Source: Rhizobiales bacterium GAS188 (GTDB lineage: Bacteria; Pseudomonadota; Alphaproteobacteria; Rhizobiales; Beijerinckiaceae). From it: a DNA stretch of 64,000 nucleotides. The stretch spans positions 1-64,000 of the forward strand of contig FNSS01000001.1 of NCBI GenBank assembly GCA_900104855.1. The letters are read 5' to 3'. Positions 48,638-57,321 of this stretch are shown piece after piece (within the stretch, counting starts at the first letter, position 1; each line of letters starts with the position of its first letter). Under the pieces are notes generated by a model. That model did not search any database, was not told where the DNA came from, and was given only the letters and a program-made list of their open reading frames with translations. The translations under genes were made by a program, and so were the position numbers.

Positions 48638-48860
48638 CCTCTCCCCTTTGTGGGAGAGGTCGGCTTCGATGAGTGCGAAGCGATGAGAAGCCGGGTGAGG
48701 GGGGCAGCACCAGCCTCGCAGGGATCGCCTCACTTTGAGCCGGAATGGCTACCCTGACCCAGCTCACGAAGGCAGTTGTTGCCCCCCTCACCCGGATCAC
48801 TCCCCTCGGAACAAGTCCGAGGGGAGTGTTCCGACCTCTCCCGCAAGGGGAGAGGTGAGC
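48638..48860. repeat. Two R1-type palindromes beside porin 2
   Basis: Copies at about 48638-48706 (acctctcccctttgtgggag, then gggtgagggg) and 48781-48860 (cccccctcacccggatcact, then acctctcccgcaagggg). The second, with its flank from about 48735, matches the sequence downstream of porin 1. Confidence 0.8.
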
Positions 48861-48880
48861 GCTGGCGCTTTGCAAATGCT

Positions 48881-48915
48881 CAAAAGAAAAGCCCCGGTGC
48901 GAGGCCGGGGCTTTC
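48881..48915 (-). terminator. Intrinsic terminator of porin 2
   Basis: Same hairpin as at 44631-44664 with one loop change (gtgcgag for gcgcgag), followed by ttcttttg on the minus strand, about 20 bases past the porin 2 stop. Confidence 0.85.
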
Positions 48916-48934
48916 CGTCGTCAGGTGGTGTGGA

Positions 48935-50578
48935 TCAGAAGTCGCGCTGGACGCGCAGACGGCCCACCCAAACGTCGTCCTGCTTGGTCAACTTGCTGTT
49001 GCCCTTGTTCACGTCGAACTCTTTGTGCTGCATTTGGTCACGCAGATACATCACCTCGACACCGATATCGAGATCCTTCACCGGCGACCAGATCAGGTTG
49101 GTGCCGATATTGTACTGCCAGCCGCCATTGTAGTTGGGATTGAAGGGGTTGTAAAAGGCCCCGGTCGCGGTCGTGATCGTGCCCAAACAGGTGGGGCAGG
49201 CAGCACCTTGCGCATAGCCGGCAGCCGTCCGGATCGCGCTGGAGTATTCGACATGATACGCACCCGCGAACACGCCCTGACGAATGGTCGGGGTCCAGTA
49301 ATGCTCGAGAGACGCCATGATCGAATAGGCAGGCGTCAAGGTCAGATGACCCGTCGGCCCGACGACGGCGTCATAGCTCGCGAAGGTCGTGCCGCCGATG
49401 CCGTAGGCCAGACCCTGCCAGCTGCCCGGGTTGCCCGAGTTGGCATAGGAGAGGTTGCCCTTCGAGTAAGCGGCCTGCAGGTAGAGGTAGTCGCCGGCCG
49501 CGATCATCGGCAGGTTGATCTTGACGCCGGCCTGGACCGCCCAGGCATTGCCGGTCACGTTGCCGTAGCCGCCGGAAACCGTCGGAACCGGGTTGGTGGC
49601 GGCGGAGACGAAGCCCGTACCGGTGTTGTTGAGCGTATTGTTGACGACCGTCGATCCGCCGGTTTCGAGGCGGTGATAGGCACCCGACAACTGCGCCGAG
49701 CCCCAGCCCTGGGTCAGGTTCAAGACGCCGACCACATCCGGAACGTTTTCACGCTGGATGTAGTTGATCGCGGTGACGCCAGGCGCTGCGTAGGGGCTGA
49801 TGAGCCCGAACGGATAGGTGATCGAGAAGTTCGCATTCGGCACCGCCGGATTGATGCCGCCTGCACCGGTGACGGGCGCGAGGCCGGCGATCGGGTATTT
49901 CTGGCGCTCCTTCGGATCCTCGATCGACAAGGTCGCCGAGAAGCCGTTACCGAAGGTGTAGGTATAGGCCAGGGCCTGGGTGACGATGTCCGAATCGGTG
50001 ATGCCGAACCAGGTGTCGTTATCCGCGTAGAAGTCGAAGAACGACTGGATGCGACCTGCCGTCAACCCGCCCCACTGCACGAAGGCAGCCGAGATGCCGA
50101 CGCCGGTCTGCACGCGGTTGCCCGCCGTGTCGATGCCGGCAAAGCTCGGGAAGCCGCTGGCCACGCCGCCGGCGCCACCGCCGAAGCCGAACTTCGTGCC
50201 GCCGCGAGCGCCCGAACCCGAACCGAAATAATTGTTGCCGGTGTTGCGCGAGAAGTCGACGCGGGTATAGGCGCGCAGCAGACCCCATTCGGTCGCGGTG
50301 CGAGCGTCGATGGAGAAGCGGCCCGTCGCGTTGAAGCTCGAGGGATCGCCCGTCTTGTTGTACGATTGAGTATAGACATATTCGAAGCGGGCGCGACCGG
50401 CGAGGCGGATACAGGTGTCGGAGCCGGGAATGTAGAAGAATCCGGGACCGTGCACGGCGCAGATCCGGACGTAATCGACAGGTGCAGCCTTCCTTGTGGG
50501 AAGGTCAGCAGCCTGAGCCCCAGCAGCCGCGACGAGACCAGCGGCGGATCCGAGGAGAAGGCTCTTAACGAGCTTCAT
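48935..50578 (-). CDS. Porin_2-family outer-membrane porin, copy 2
   Basis: A 547-aa paralog of the 44684-46321 porin with the same signal peptide, HGPGFFYIPG motif and terminal Phe (RLRVQRDF). Differences cluster: TQSYNKTGDP for SRSFNKTSDP, a 2-residue longer NTGTGFVSAATNPVPTV loop, and the end KLTKQDDVWVGRLRV for KLVNSGDTYVGRLRI. These look like extracellular or turn regions, so the pair may differ in permeability or in phage/immune exposure. GGAGGT precedes the ATG at 50578. Confidence 0.95.
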   Translation of the reverse strand: MKLVKSLLLGSAAGLVAAAGAQAADLPTRKAAPVDYVRICAVHGPGFFYIPGSDTCIRLAGRARFEYVYTQSYNKTGDPSSFNATGRFSIDARTATEWGLLRAYTRVDFSRNTGNNYFGSGSGARGGTKFGFGGGAGGVASGFPSFAGIDTAGNRVQTGVGISAAFVQWGGLTAGRIQSFFDFYADNDTWFGITDSDIVTQALAYTYTFGNGFSATLSIEDPKERQKYPIAGLAPVTGAGGINPAVPNANFSITYPFGLISPYAAPGVTAINYIQRENVPDVVGVLNLTQGWGSAQLSGAYHRLETGGSTVVNNTLNNTGTGFVSAATNPVPTVSGGYGNVTGNAWAVQAGVKINLPMIAAGDYLYLQAAYSKGNLSYANSGNPGSWQGLAYGIGGTTFASYDAVVGPTGHLTLTPAYSIMASLEHYWTPTIRQGVFAGAYHVEYSSAIRTAAGYAQGAACPTCLGTITTATGAFYNPFNPNYNGGWQYNIGTNLIWSPVKDLDIGVEVMYLRDQMQHKEFDVNKGNSKLTKQDDVWVGRLRVQRDF

Positions 50579-50739
50579 TGAGACCTCCAAAATTTAGACC
50601 CATTAGGATCGGGTTTCACCGTCGCGGAGGCCCCCAGAGGAACCCTGCCTTGGCATCCCTAACCCAGACCCGCCCCGCCGTTTCCGTCCATAAGGAAAAG
50701 CGTCGGGACGAATGCGACAGGACGTCCTGCCACATCCGC

Positions 50740-50767
50740 ACCATACTCGTGGCGAAGGCATGATCAA
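50740..50767 (-). promoter_or_regulatory. Predicted promoter of porin 2
   Basis: Minus-strand TTGATC and TATGGT, 16-base spacing, in the same conserved block as upstream of porin 1. Sequence diverges beyond the -35 box, so upstream control could differ. Confidence 0.65.
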
Positions 50768-51051
50768 TTAACTTCCGGCCATTTCGGCGCGCGGAAGCAT
50801 GTTTTCGAACGCACGTTGCAAGATTGTCACATCGACAGCAGCTCGTTCGGCCTGAGACTTGTCTCAATGCCGCCAAACCCTGCCGGGAAACCTTGCCGAA
50901 GCGTCCCTGGCCTTGATCTTCCGTGACTGGCTTCAATGGGTCGAAAGCGAATCAGCGGAAGCGACAGATTTCTCCTGTCGCATGCTCTCGTAGCGTGTTC
51001 TGTCGACATGTGCAAGATGATTCTGTCGCTTCCGCTCAAGCGCCAACACGC
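50768..51051. other. Gene-free stretch upstream of porin 2
   Basis: No supported gene. It contains the loosely inverted pair agcggaagcgacag (near 50952) and ctgtcgcttccgct (near 51025), about 70 bases apart, able to form a hairpin. Confidence 0.55.
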
Positions 51052-51308
51052 ACCTCTCCCCGCGCCTTGCGGGGAGAGGTCGATCCCGAGCGCAGCGAGG
51101 GAGCGGGTGAGGGGCCGGGTGATTGGGATCAAGGTCGACTCACACCCGCCGAGTTCTTCCCCGTCGCTCTGCAGCTCGTCACATCGAGGCCAATCACCAA
51201 GCCCCTCACCCCCCGCCCTCTCCCCGCGAAGGGGCGGGGAGAGGGAGCCGCGCCGCCGCCCAGCTGATGAGAAGTGTGAATATGATAGCCCGCAAGGGGA
51301 GAGGTGGG
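51052..51308. repeat. Cluster of R1-type palindromes downstream of lpxK
   Basis: Copies at about 51052-51115 (acctctccccgcgccttgcg, then gagcgggtgagggg) and 51205-51250 (cccctcaccccccgccctct), plus a half element cccgcaaggggagaggtg at 51289-51308. They separate the ends of the lipid A cluster and the porin promoter. Confidence 0.8.
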
Positions 51309-51338
51309 CGCCGGTGGGCACCCGGCGCTGATCCAGCT

Positions 51339-52367
51339 TCAGCCGGCCATCCGCCGCCTGCCCAGCCCTTCGGCGATCAAGGCATCGAGCAAGGAGGGGT
51401 CCTCGACCTGCAATCTCACCGGCAGCTCGCGCAAGGCGATGTCGGGAAGGTCCCCCGTCGCGCCGATCCGCACCCGGTCTTTTTGCGTCGTGACCAGGAT
51501 CGCGCTCTTGGCGCGCGCCTCGGCGGCGAGCGCCACGAGCTCGGCGGCCGCGAATCGATGATGATCGGCAAAGCCATGTTCGGCGACGAGATGAACGCCG
51601 ATCTCGCGCAATGTGGCGAAGAATTTCTCCGGCCGCCCGATTCCCGCGAAGGCGATGACGGGCCGGCCGGCGAGGGCCGCCGCTACCGCGGCCTCCGGAA
51701 CGAGGCGGGCCGCGAGCACGGCAAGGCCGCGCCGCCTCGCCTCCTGCGCCAAGGCCTGGGCGGCCTCGCTTTGCTTGCCCATGACGACAAGCGCCTGGAC
51801 GAAGGGCCATTGCGCCGCGAGCGGGGCGCGGAGCGGCCCCGCGGGCAGGCATGAGCCATTGCCGATTGCGGTCTCGCCATCCAGCATCGCGAAGGCGAAA
51901 TCCTTGCGCAATGAAGGGTTCTGCAGCCCGTCATCCATCACGATGACTGTCGCGCCGGCGGCTTCCGCGAGCTTCGCCGCGGCGCTGCGCGAATGGGAGA
52001 GCACGGTCGGGGCGCAGGCGGCGAGCAGCAGGGCCTCGTCGCCGACTTCGTCAGCGCCGTGACGCGAGCCGATCTTGGCGTCTCCTTGCACCATGACCGG
52101 TCCCGTCAGCGACCCGCCATGGCCGCGGGTCAGGAAGGCCGGCCGCTCGCCCATGCGGGTGAGCCGATCGGCGATCTCGAGCGCGAAGGGCGTCTTGCCG
52201 GCGCCGCCCGCGACGAAATTGCCGACGCAGATGACCGGCAGCGCCGAACGGGCGCCTGGCCGCCGCATGCGCCAGGCCGTGACGGCTCCGTAGACCGCGC
52301 CCAAAGGGTGCAGCAATCTCGATTCGAGACCTGGCGAACGCCACCAGAAGCCTGGTGCGCGCAGCAT
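51339..52367 (-). CDS. lpxK: Tetraacyldisaccharide 4'-kinase
   Basis: Inner-membrane-associated kinase that phosphorylates the 4' position of the lipid A disaccharide, 342 aa. N-terminal FWWRSPGLESRLLHPLGAVYG, P-loop VGNFVAGGAGKTPF, TRGHGG and MDDGLQNPSL with the catalytic Asp are present. Last gene of the minus-strand lipid A/Kdo cluster, 27 bases after waaA. Confidence 0.96.
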   Translation of the reverse strand: MLRAPGFWWRSPGLESRLLHPLGAVYGAVTAWRMRRPGARSALPVICVGNFVAGGAGKTPFALEIADRLTRMGERPAFLTRGHGGSLTGPVMVQGDAKIGSRHGADEVGDEALLLAACAPTVLSHSRSAAAKLAEAAGATVIVMDDGLQNPSLRKDFAFAMLDGETAIGNGSCLPAGPLRAPLAAQWPFVQALVVMGKQSEAAQALAQEARRRGLAVLAARLVPEAAVAAALAGRPVIAFAGIGRPEKFFATLREIGVHLVAEHGFADHHRFAAAELVALAAEARAKSAILVTTQKDRVRIGATGDLPDIALRELPVRLQVEDPSLLDALIAEGLGRRRMAG

Positions 52368-52394
52368 CGCGTCAGGCTCGTCCGTGGCGACGCA

Positions 52395-53690
52395 TCAGCG
52401 CGCTCCGAGCGCGAAATGCACAAGATAGGGCTCGATGGCGCGCATGGTGCGGTCGACGGCGCCGGTCAGCCGGTCGACGGCGTGGCTCGCGGCGCGGGCC
52501 ATGTCGCGCAGGCCTTTGGGATTGACGATCATCTCGGCGAAGGCGGCCGCCAGCGCCCGCCCGTCGGAGATCTGGCGCGCCCCGCCCGCCGCATCGAGGG
52601 CTTCGTAGACGCCGGCGAAGTTGTGGACATGCGGGCCGTGCAGGATGGCGGCGCCGAGCTTTGCCGGCTCGATCGGGTTCTGCCCGCCATGCGGGACGAG
52701 CGACTTGCCCATGAACACGATGGGGGTGAGGCGATAGAACAGGCCGAGCTCTCCGATCGTGTCGGCGACATAGACGTCGCAGGCGCTGTCCGGGCCGAGG
52801 CGCCGCGAACGCATGGCCGGACGCAAGCCCGCCGCATGCACGGCGGCCGCCACCTCCCCTCCCCGCTCGGGATGGCGCGGCGCGATGATGGTGAGAAGGC
52901 CGGGGAAGCGGGCGGCGAGCGTCCTGTGGGCCTCGGCGAGGATGGTTTCCTCGCCCGCATGGGTGCTGGCCGCGAGCAGCATCGGGCGCCCGGCCGTCAT
53001 GCCTCTGAGCGAAGCCAGCGCCACCTGATCGGCAGGCGGCGGCGGCACGTCATATTTCAGGTTGCCGGCCGTGGTGACGGCGTGGGCGCCGAGGAAGCGG
53101 TAGCGTTCCGCATCGAGCTCGCTCTGCGCCAGGCACAGATCGAAACAGCCGGTCAGCGCCGCGATCGTGCGCGGCAGGCGGCGCCAGCGCGCCAGCGAAC
53201 GCTCCGACATGCGGGCATTGACGAGCGCCAGCGGCACATTGCGGCGGCGCGCCTCGATGATGGCGTTCGGCCATAATTCCGATTCGGCGAACATAGCGAG
53301 ATCGGGGCGCCAATGCTCGAGGAAGCGCCGCATGAACAACGGAGTGTCGAGCGGTGCATATTGATGCAGGGCACCGGGCGGCAGCCGCCGTGCCAGCAGG
53401 TCGGCCGAGGTCATGGTAACCGAGGTCACGAGCACGTTGAGCGATTTTTCGCAAAGCCTCGCCACGATCGGCAAGAGCGACACGGTCTCGCCCACGCTCG
53501 CACCATGCAGCCAGACGAGATGGCCGGGCGGGCGCGGAGATCCGGCAAGCCCCTTGCGCTCGCCGGCACGGGCGAGATCCTCCTTGCCGCGCCGGGCGCG
53601 ATGGGCAAGGAGGGCCCCCGTGAAGGGCTGCGCCACGCTCGTCGCCGCGCGATAGAGCGAAAGCGTCGCTGGAATATCGGCGCCTCTCAT
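52395..53690 (-). CDS. waaA: Kdo transferase (lipid IV-A 3-deoxy-D-manno-octulosonic acid transferase)
   Basis: Glycosyltransferase that adds Kdo to lipid IV-A at the cytoplasmic face of the inner membrane, 431 aa. Motifs: WLHGASVGET, SVTMTSADL, AESELWPNAI, the NLKYD segment and the C-terminal MGKSLVPHGGQNPIEPA donor site. Its start overlaps the end of the acyltransferase gene by 4 bases. Confidence 0.96.
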   Translation of the reverse strand: MRGADIPATLSLYRAATSVAQPFTGALLAHRARRGKEDLARAGERKGLAGSPRPPGHLVWLHGASVGETVSLLPIVARLCEKSLNVLVTSVTMTSADLLARRLPPGALHQYAPLDTPLFMRRFLEHWRPDLAMFAESELWPNAIIEARRRNVPLALVNARMSERSLARWRRLPRTIAALTGCFDLCLAQSELDAERYRFLGAHAVTTAGNLKYDVPPPPADQVALASLRGMTAGRPMLLAASTHAGEETILAEAHRTLAARFPGLLTIIAPRHPERGGEVAAAVHAAGLRPAMRSRRLGPDSACDVYVADTIGELGLFYRLTPIVFMGKSLVPHGGQNPIEPAKLGAAILHGPHVHNFAGVYEALDAAGGARQISDGRALAAAFAEMIVNPKGLRDMARAASHAVDRLTGAVDRTMRAIEPYLVHFALGAR

Positions 53691-54403
53691 GTGCGTTCCC
53701 CGCCCATTCCCCCAGGATCGACGCTGCCGATCAGGGCGTAGGCCCGGGCGTGCAATCTGTCGAGCCCGTTTTCCAGGGCGCGGCGCGCCTCTTCCATCCT
53801 TTCGGGGGACGCGTCCGGCGCGACATGGATGGCGTCGCCGAGCGCGATCACCCCGCGGCCGAAGGGCAAGCCCATGCTGGCGTGATCCCAGCTGTCGAAA
53901 TCGATGCGCCGGCTCGAGACGACCGTGCAGGGCCGGATGGGACGCCCGGAGAGCTTGGCCAGCAGGATGATGCCCTGCCCGGCGACCCGGCGGGTCTTCG
54001 GGATGTCGGCCGTCACGCCGACGATCTTTCCTGCGGCGAGCGCATCGAGCATTTCTCTAAGGGCCCTGGCGCCGCCCTTCTTGCGCTGGCTGCCCTTGCC
54101 GGCCCCCGAGCCGCGCAGCACCCCGATGCCGAGATGGCGGACGGCGCGCGCATTGATCTCGGCCGTGCCGTGCTTCGAGATCAGGCAAGTGCAATCGTCC
54201 ACGTCGCGAATCATGAAGGGCAGCATCAGATGTTGCCCGTGCCAGAGCGCCGCGATGAAGGGCTTGTCCTTGTCGACATCGTCATAGAGGTCGGGCGGAT
54301 CGAGGGTGAAGCGGGTGGTACGCCGCAGCAGCCGCAAATAGCTCGCCATGCCAAAGCCGAGCGCGGCCTGCACGAGGCGTGTCCGTCCGATCCGTTTCAG
54401 CAT
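53687..54403 (-). CDS. DUF374 lysophospholipid acyltransferase-like protein
   Basis: 238 aa, LpxL/PlsC-related fold. ALWHGQHLMLPF carries the HX4-like element; then SKHGTAEINARAVRHLGIGVLRGSG and TADIPKTRRVAGQGIILLAKLSG, typical of DUF374 in lipid A clusters. A role in acylating a lipid A or Kdo-lipid precursor is inferred from position and fold. Translationally coupled to waaA. Confidence 0.87.
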   Translation of the reverse strand: MLKRIGRTRLVQAALGFGMASYLRLLRRTTRFTLDPPDLYDDVDKDKPFIAALWHGQHLMLPFMIRDVDDCTCLISKHGTAEINARAVRHLGIGVLRGSGAGKGSQRKKGGARALREMLDALAAGKIVGVTADIPKTRRVAGQGIILLAKLSGRPIRPCTVVSSRRIDFDSWDHASMGLPFGRGVIALGDAIHVAPDASPERMEEARRALENGLDRLHARAYALIGSVDPGGMGGERT

Positions 54404-54439
54404 GATGCTATGTGGCGCGGCCCTGCTTCAGCTCTGCGC

Positions 54440-54691
54440 TCAAGCGCCCTGCTCGGGATCGAGCAGGCGATGCAGATGCACGATGAAATAGCGCATCTGG
54501 GCGTTATCCACCGTCGATTGCGCTTTTGCCTTCCAGGCCGCGAAAGCGGACGCGTAATTGGGAAAAATGCCCACGATGTCGAGCCCGCGCAGATCCTTGA
54601 ACTCGATGCCTTCGATGCTCGTGAGCTCGCCGCCGAAGACGAGATGCAGCAATTGCTTCTGAGAGACGGCTTTCGCCTGGGTGTCCACCAT
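54440..54691 (-). CDS. DUF4170 protein
   Basis: 83 aa. QLLHLVFGGELTSIEGIEFKD, VGIFPNYASAFAAWKAKAQ and MRYFIVHLHRLLDP match DUF4170, a small alphaproteobacterial protein found at this place in lipid A clusters. AGGAAG lies 5 bases upstream of the ATG at 54691. Function unknown. Confidence 0.85.
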   Translation of the reverse strand: MVDTQAKAVSQKQLLHLVFGGELTSIEGIEFKDLRGLDIVGIFPNYASAFAAWKAKAQSTVDNAQMRYFIVHLHRLLDPEQGA

Positions 54692-54726
54692 CTTCCTAAG
54701 CCTCTTGCGTCCTGACGTCTTGCGAA

Positions 54727-55623
54727 TCAAGATCGCTCGGTAGCCGCGCCGACCGTGTTCGGCAAGTCGGCAGTGTTGGGCAAGCCGCCAACCTTGGGCA
54801 AGCCGATGACGCGACCGAGCTCGGCCAGCACGGCATCGAAGCCGGCGGCCGGAGCTGCGAGAAGATTGCCATGAATGGTCGTCTCGCGGTTATAGCGCGG
54901 CGCGACGCCTTCGAAATCGGCAAGCTTCCCGCCGGCGCGCTCTAGGATCAGGTGAGCCGCCGCGATGTCCCAGTCATGGGCATCCTGCGAGGCGAGCGCG
55001 ATATCGAGCGAGGCATCGGCGACCTTGCACAGCCGGTGCGCGAGGGATGGGATCTTGGCGGTGGGGAGGATGCCCGTCCCTGCCGCCACGAGCCTGTCGA
55101 GCATGAAGCGCGGCCCGGCGATGCTTGCTCCCGCCAAGGACGCCGCAGGAGATGCCGAAATCGGCGAGCCGTTCAGCAGAGCCCGGCCATGCGCGATCGC
55201 CTCATGGGTCAGGTCGAGGGCCGGCGCATGCACCACGGCCGCGACCGGCACGCCGTCCTCGACCAGCGCGATCGAGACGCACCAGCGCGCATCGCCGCCG
55301 ATGAAGGCGCGGGTTCCGTCGATCGGATCGACGACGAAGACGCGCCGGCACGACAGACGCTCGGGAGAATCGACCGTCTCCTCGGAGAGCCAGCCGCATT
55401 CGGGGCCCGCCGCGGCCAATCGAGCGCGCAGGAAAGCGTCGACCTCGATATCGGCCTCGGTGACCGGCGAGCTCTTGCCCTTGGTCCAGCTGCGCGCCGC
55501 CGTCTGCTGCCCCGGCCGGAACCAGCGCATCGCCAGCGCCCCGGCTTCGCGCGCCGCAGCGCCGATCAGCTGCTGCAGGTCCGATGACGAGGTCCAGGCT
55601 TGCGAAGCTGCCTCCCCCGTCAT
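54727..55623 (-). CDS. cysQ: Inositol monophosphatase-fold phosphatase, CysQ-like 3'(2'),5'-bisphosphate nucleotidase
   Basis: Mg2+-dependent phosphatase, 298 aa. SPVTEADIEVD, WLSEETVD, the metal site VDPIDGTRAFIGG and DAHDWDIAAAHLILERAGG define the fold. The CysQ assignment (hydrolysis of PAP, the by-product of sulfation) rests on overall similarity; an IMPase role cannot be excluded. It overlaps the MAPEG gene by 4 bases. The C-terminus has a repeated LPKVGGLPNTADLPNTVG tail. Confidence 0.78.
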   Translation of the reverse strand: MTGEAASQAWTSSSDLQQLIGAAAREAGALAMRWFRPGQQTAARSWTKGKSSPVTEADIEVDAFLRARLAAAGPECGWLSEETVDSPERLSCRRVFVVDPIDGTRAFIGGDARWCVSIALVEDGVPVAAVVHAPALDLTHEAIAHGRALLNGSPISASPAASLAGASIAGPRFMLDRLVAAGTGILPTAKIPSLAHRLCKVADASLDIALASQDAHDWDIAAAHLILERAGGKLADFEGVAPRYNRETTIHGNLLAAPAAGFDAVLAELGRVIGLPKVGGLPNTADLPNTVGAATERS

Positions 55624-56021
55624 CCGAGAGCCCCGATCAGGAGCCTGATGGCGGCGACGACCAGCACCAGGACGCTGGCGCCGGCGCCGATCAGCCGGCC
55701 GAGGCTCGCGCCCTCATGCTGCGCCAGGCCTGCCGCATGCGCCACGCGCCCGACCAGGAAGACGGTGCCGAGCGCATGGATGAACACCGCCGATGCGCCC
55801 GCAAGCGCCAGCAGGATGTAGGAGGCGATCGCAAAGGGGGCGAATTCGGTGAAGTTCGCGTGCATCCTTATGGCCTTCGCCAATTCTCGGTCGCCGCCAT
55901 CCCCGAGCCCCACCTTGGCGAATTGGCGCCGCCGGATCACCAGCACGACCAGCGCCACCGCCATCAGGATCAGCAGGGCCGCATGGATCATCGCCGCGCC
56001 GAGTGGCGCATCTAGGGACAT
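55620..56021 (-). CDS. MAPEG-family membrane protein
   Basis: 133 aa with four predicted membrane spans. RMHANFTEFAPFAIASYILL carries the N-x-x-E-F/Y core of bacterial MAPEG proteins, followed by LVGRVAHAAGL. Members can be glutathione-dependent or merely structural. It is the first gene of the visible minus-strand run and overlaps the cysQ-like start by 4 bases. Confidence 0.88.
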   Translation of the reverse strand: MSLDAPLGAAMIHAALLILMAVALVVLVIRRRQFAKVGLGDGGDRELAKAIRMHANFTEFAPFAIASYILLALAGASAVFIHALGTVFLVGRVAHAAGLAQHEGASLGRLIGAGASVLVLVVAAIRLLIGALG

Positions 56022-56210
56022 ATGGCTTCCTTTCGAGAGAGCCCGCTAAGCCTTCGTCAAGCACAACGCGACGAAGCGCCCGAAAATGCGCTCTACGGAT
56101 AGTCTTAACCACGCGCCTTAAGCTTTCGCCAGCGGATTCTGGTCATGATCGTCTCAACCAAGGCCGGGCATAAACACAACAAGCCCGGTAGCCTTTTACA
56201 GGGGCGTCGA

Positions 56211-56726
56211 ATGTTGGACGAAGCCAGGCCGCAGGCCGGGCCGGATGCTGCAAGCTGGTCCGGCCCGGCAGGCCAAAATATGGGGCTCAGGCTCGAAGCC
56301 TGTCCCGCTACGATCGGGGTCATAGGCGAGATCGTCGTGACCCGCGCCGTCGCCGGCGTCGAGATCACCTCTTGCGAGAAGCGCTCGGATTTCCTGGGCG
56401 TCGTGCTGAAAGCACCTCCGCCCGGCGCGCGCCGGGGCTATGCGATCGTGCTCGCGGCGATGCCGGGGGGCGAAGATCTGCTGCTCGCCCGCGACCTCGA
56501 CGAGGATGAGATCGTGGCGCAGTGGCGGGCGACCGCTTCCAGCCTCGGCCTGCCGGCCCTGCTCTGCCATGCCGATGGCGAGATGGAGTTCCTGCAGCGC
56601 CAGCTCGGCGCCGTCACGCTCGGCTGCACGAACAAGGCCCGCCGCCGCAAGCCGCTCGCCAAGAACCGCCGGCCGCGCTTCCTGATGCGGCGCAAGGCAG
56701 GACGCGTGGTGACGGCGAAGAGGTGA
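56211..56726 (+). CDS. DUF6101 family protein
   Basis: About 171 aa. The N-terminal half contains GEIVVTRAVAGVEI and DFLGVVL, the middle YAIVLAAMPGGEDLLLARDL and EDEIVAQWRATASSLGLP, and the C-terminus a strongly basic RRRKPLAKNRRPRFLMRRKAG tail, the pattern of DUF6101 proteins in Hyphomicrobiales. Function unknown; the tail suggests nucleic acid or membrane contact. ATG at 56211 preferred (AGGGGCG just upstream); an upstream ATG at 56145 is in frame. Confidence 0.75.
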   Translation: MLDEARPQAGPDAASWSGPAGQNMGLRLEACPATIGVIGEIVVTRAVAGVEITSCEKRSDFLGVVLKAPPPGARRGYAIVLAAMPGGEDLLLARDLDEDEIVAQWRATASSLGLPALLCHADGEMEFLQRQLGAVTLGCTNKARRRKPLAKNRRPRFLMRRKAGRVVTAKR

Positions 56727-56744
56727 GGCCAGCGCCGGGCATCA

Positions 56745-56803
56745 CCTCTCCCCTTGTGGGAGAGGTCGATCCGAGCCCCCAGGCGAGGATCGGGTGAGGG
56801 GGG
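56745..56803. repeat. Dispersed intergenic palindrome, family R1
   Basis: cacctctccccttgtgggag, aggtcgatccgagc, then gggtgaggggggcag. It follows the DUF6101 gene and borders the broken DUF559 gene. Confidence 0.8.
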
Positions 56804-56827
56804 CAGCTCCGGCTTGGGGAAACCGGG

Positions 56828-57178
56828 TCAGGGCAACCACTCCAGTCCCAAGCTTGCCGCGATCGCGTATTGCACGCCAGACGGGTTGCTCAGAACTTCG
56901 TTGTTCCAAAATCGGAGCACCTTGAAGCCTCGAGCCTTCAACCAATCGTCTCTCCGTTGATCGGATCGGCTTCCCGCATGCTGGCCTCCATCGATTTCGA
57001 TTACGAGCTTGCGTTCCAAGCAGACGAAATCGAGGATGAAGCGGCCAAGATTCTCCTGACGCCGAAACTTGAACCTGCCGAGTCGACGATCGCGCAGCAG
57101 CGACTACATCCGCCATTCGGCATCGGTCGGTTCGCGCCGCATCTGCCTTGCTCGATCAAGAAAGACGTTGTCGTTCAT
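56828..57178 (-). pseudogene. DUF559 endonuclease-domain protein with an internal TAG
   Basis: From ATG at 57178 the frame reads MNDNVFLDRARQMRREPTDA then EWRM, a TAG at 57104-57106 (codon 25), and continues LLRDRRLGRFKFRRQENLGR, FILDFVCLERKLVIEIDGG to the stop at 56828. This is a complete 116-residue DUF559 protein (Vsr/very-short-patch-like nuclease fold, catalytic Asp/Glu region) interrupted by a single stop, at a position where relatives have Trp or Leu-Trp. Internal re-start at 57019 would lack the first catalytic segment. R1 palindromes border both ends. Confidence 0.82.
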
Positions 57179-57237
57179 CGATGGGCTCCCCACGCGCGCT
57201 TCCATCGAGGGTGAGGGTTCCTCACCGAGCCGACGCT

Positions 57238-57305
57238 GCCCCCCTCACCCGGTTTCTCATCGCTGCGCTCTTCGAAGCCGACCTCTCCCACAAGGGGAGA
57301 GGTGA
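57238..57305. repeat. Dispersed intergenic palindrome, family R1
   Basis: cccccctcacccggtttctc, a short centre with cgctgcgctcttcg, then gacctctcccacaagggg and agaggtgag. It lies just past the ubiA stop. Confidence 0.8.
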
Positions 57306-57321
57306 GGCCAGCGCCGCACTC

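Noticed and set aside
44525-50581. Plus-strand frames of about 600 codons opposite both porins
   Set aside because: Antisense of well-supported porin genes, Arg/Asp-rich and with no ribosome site. The porins have signal peptides, terminators and promoters on the minus strand.
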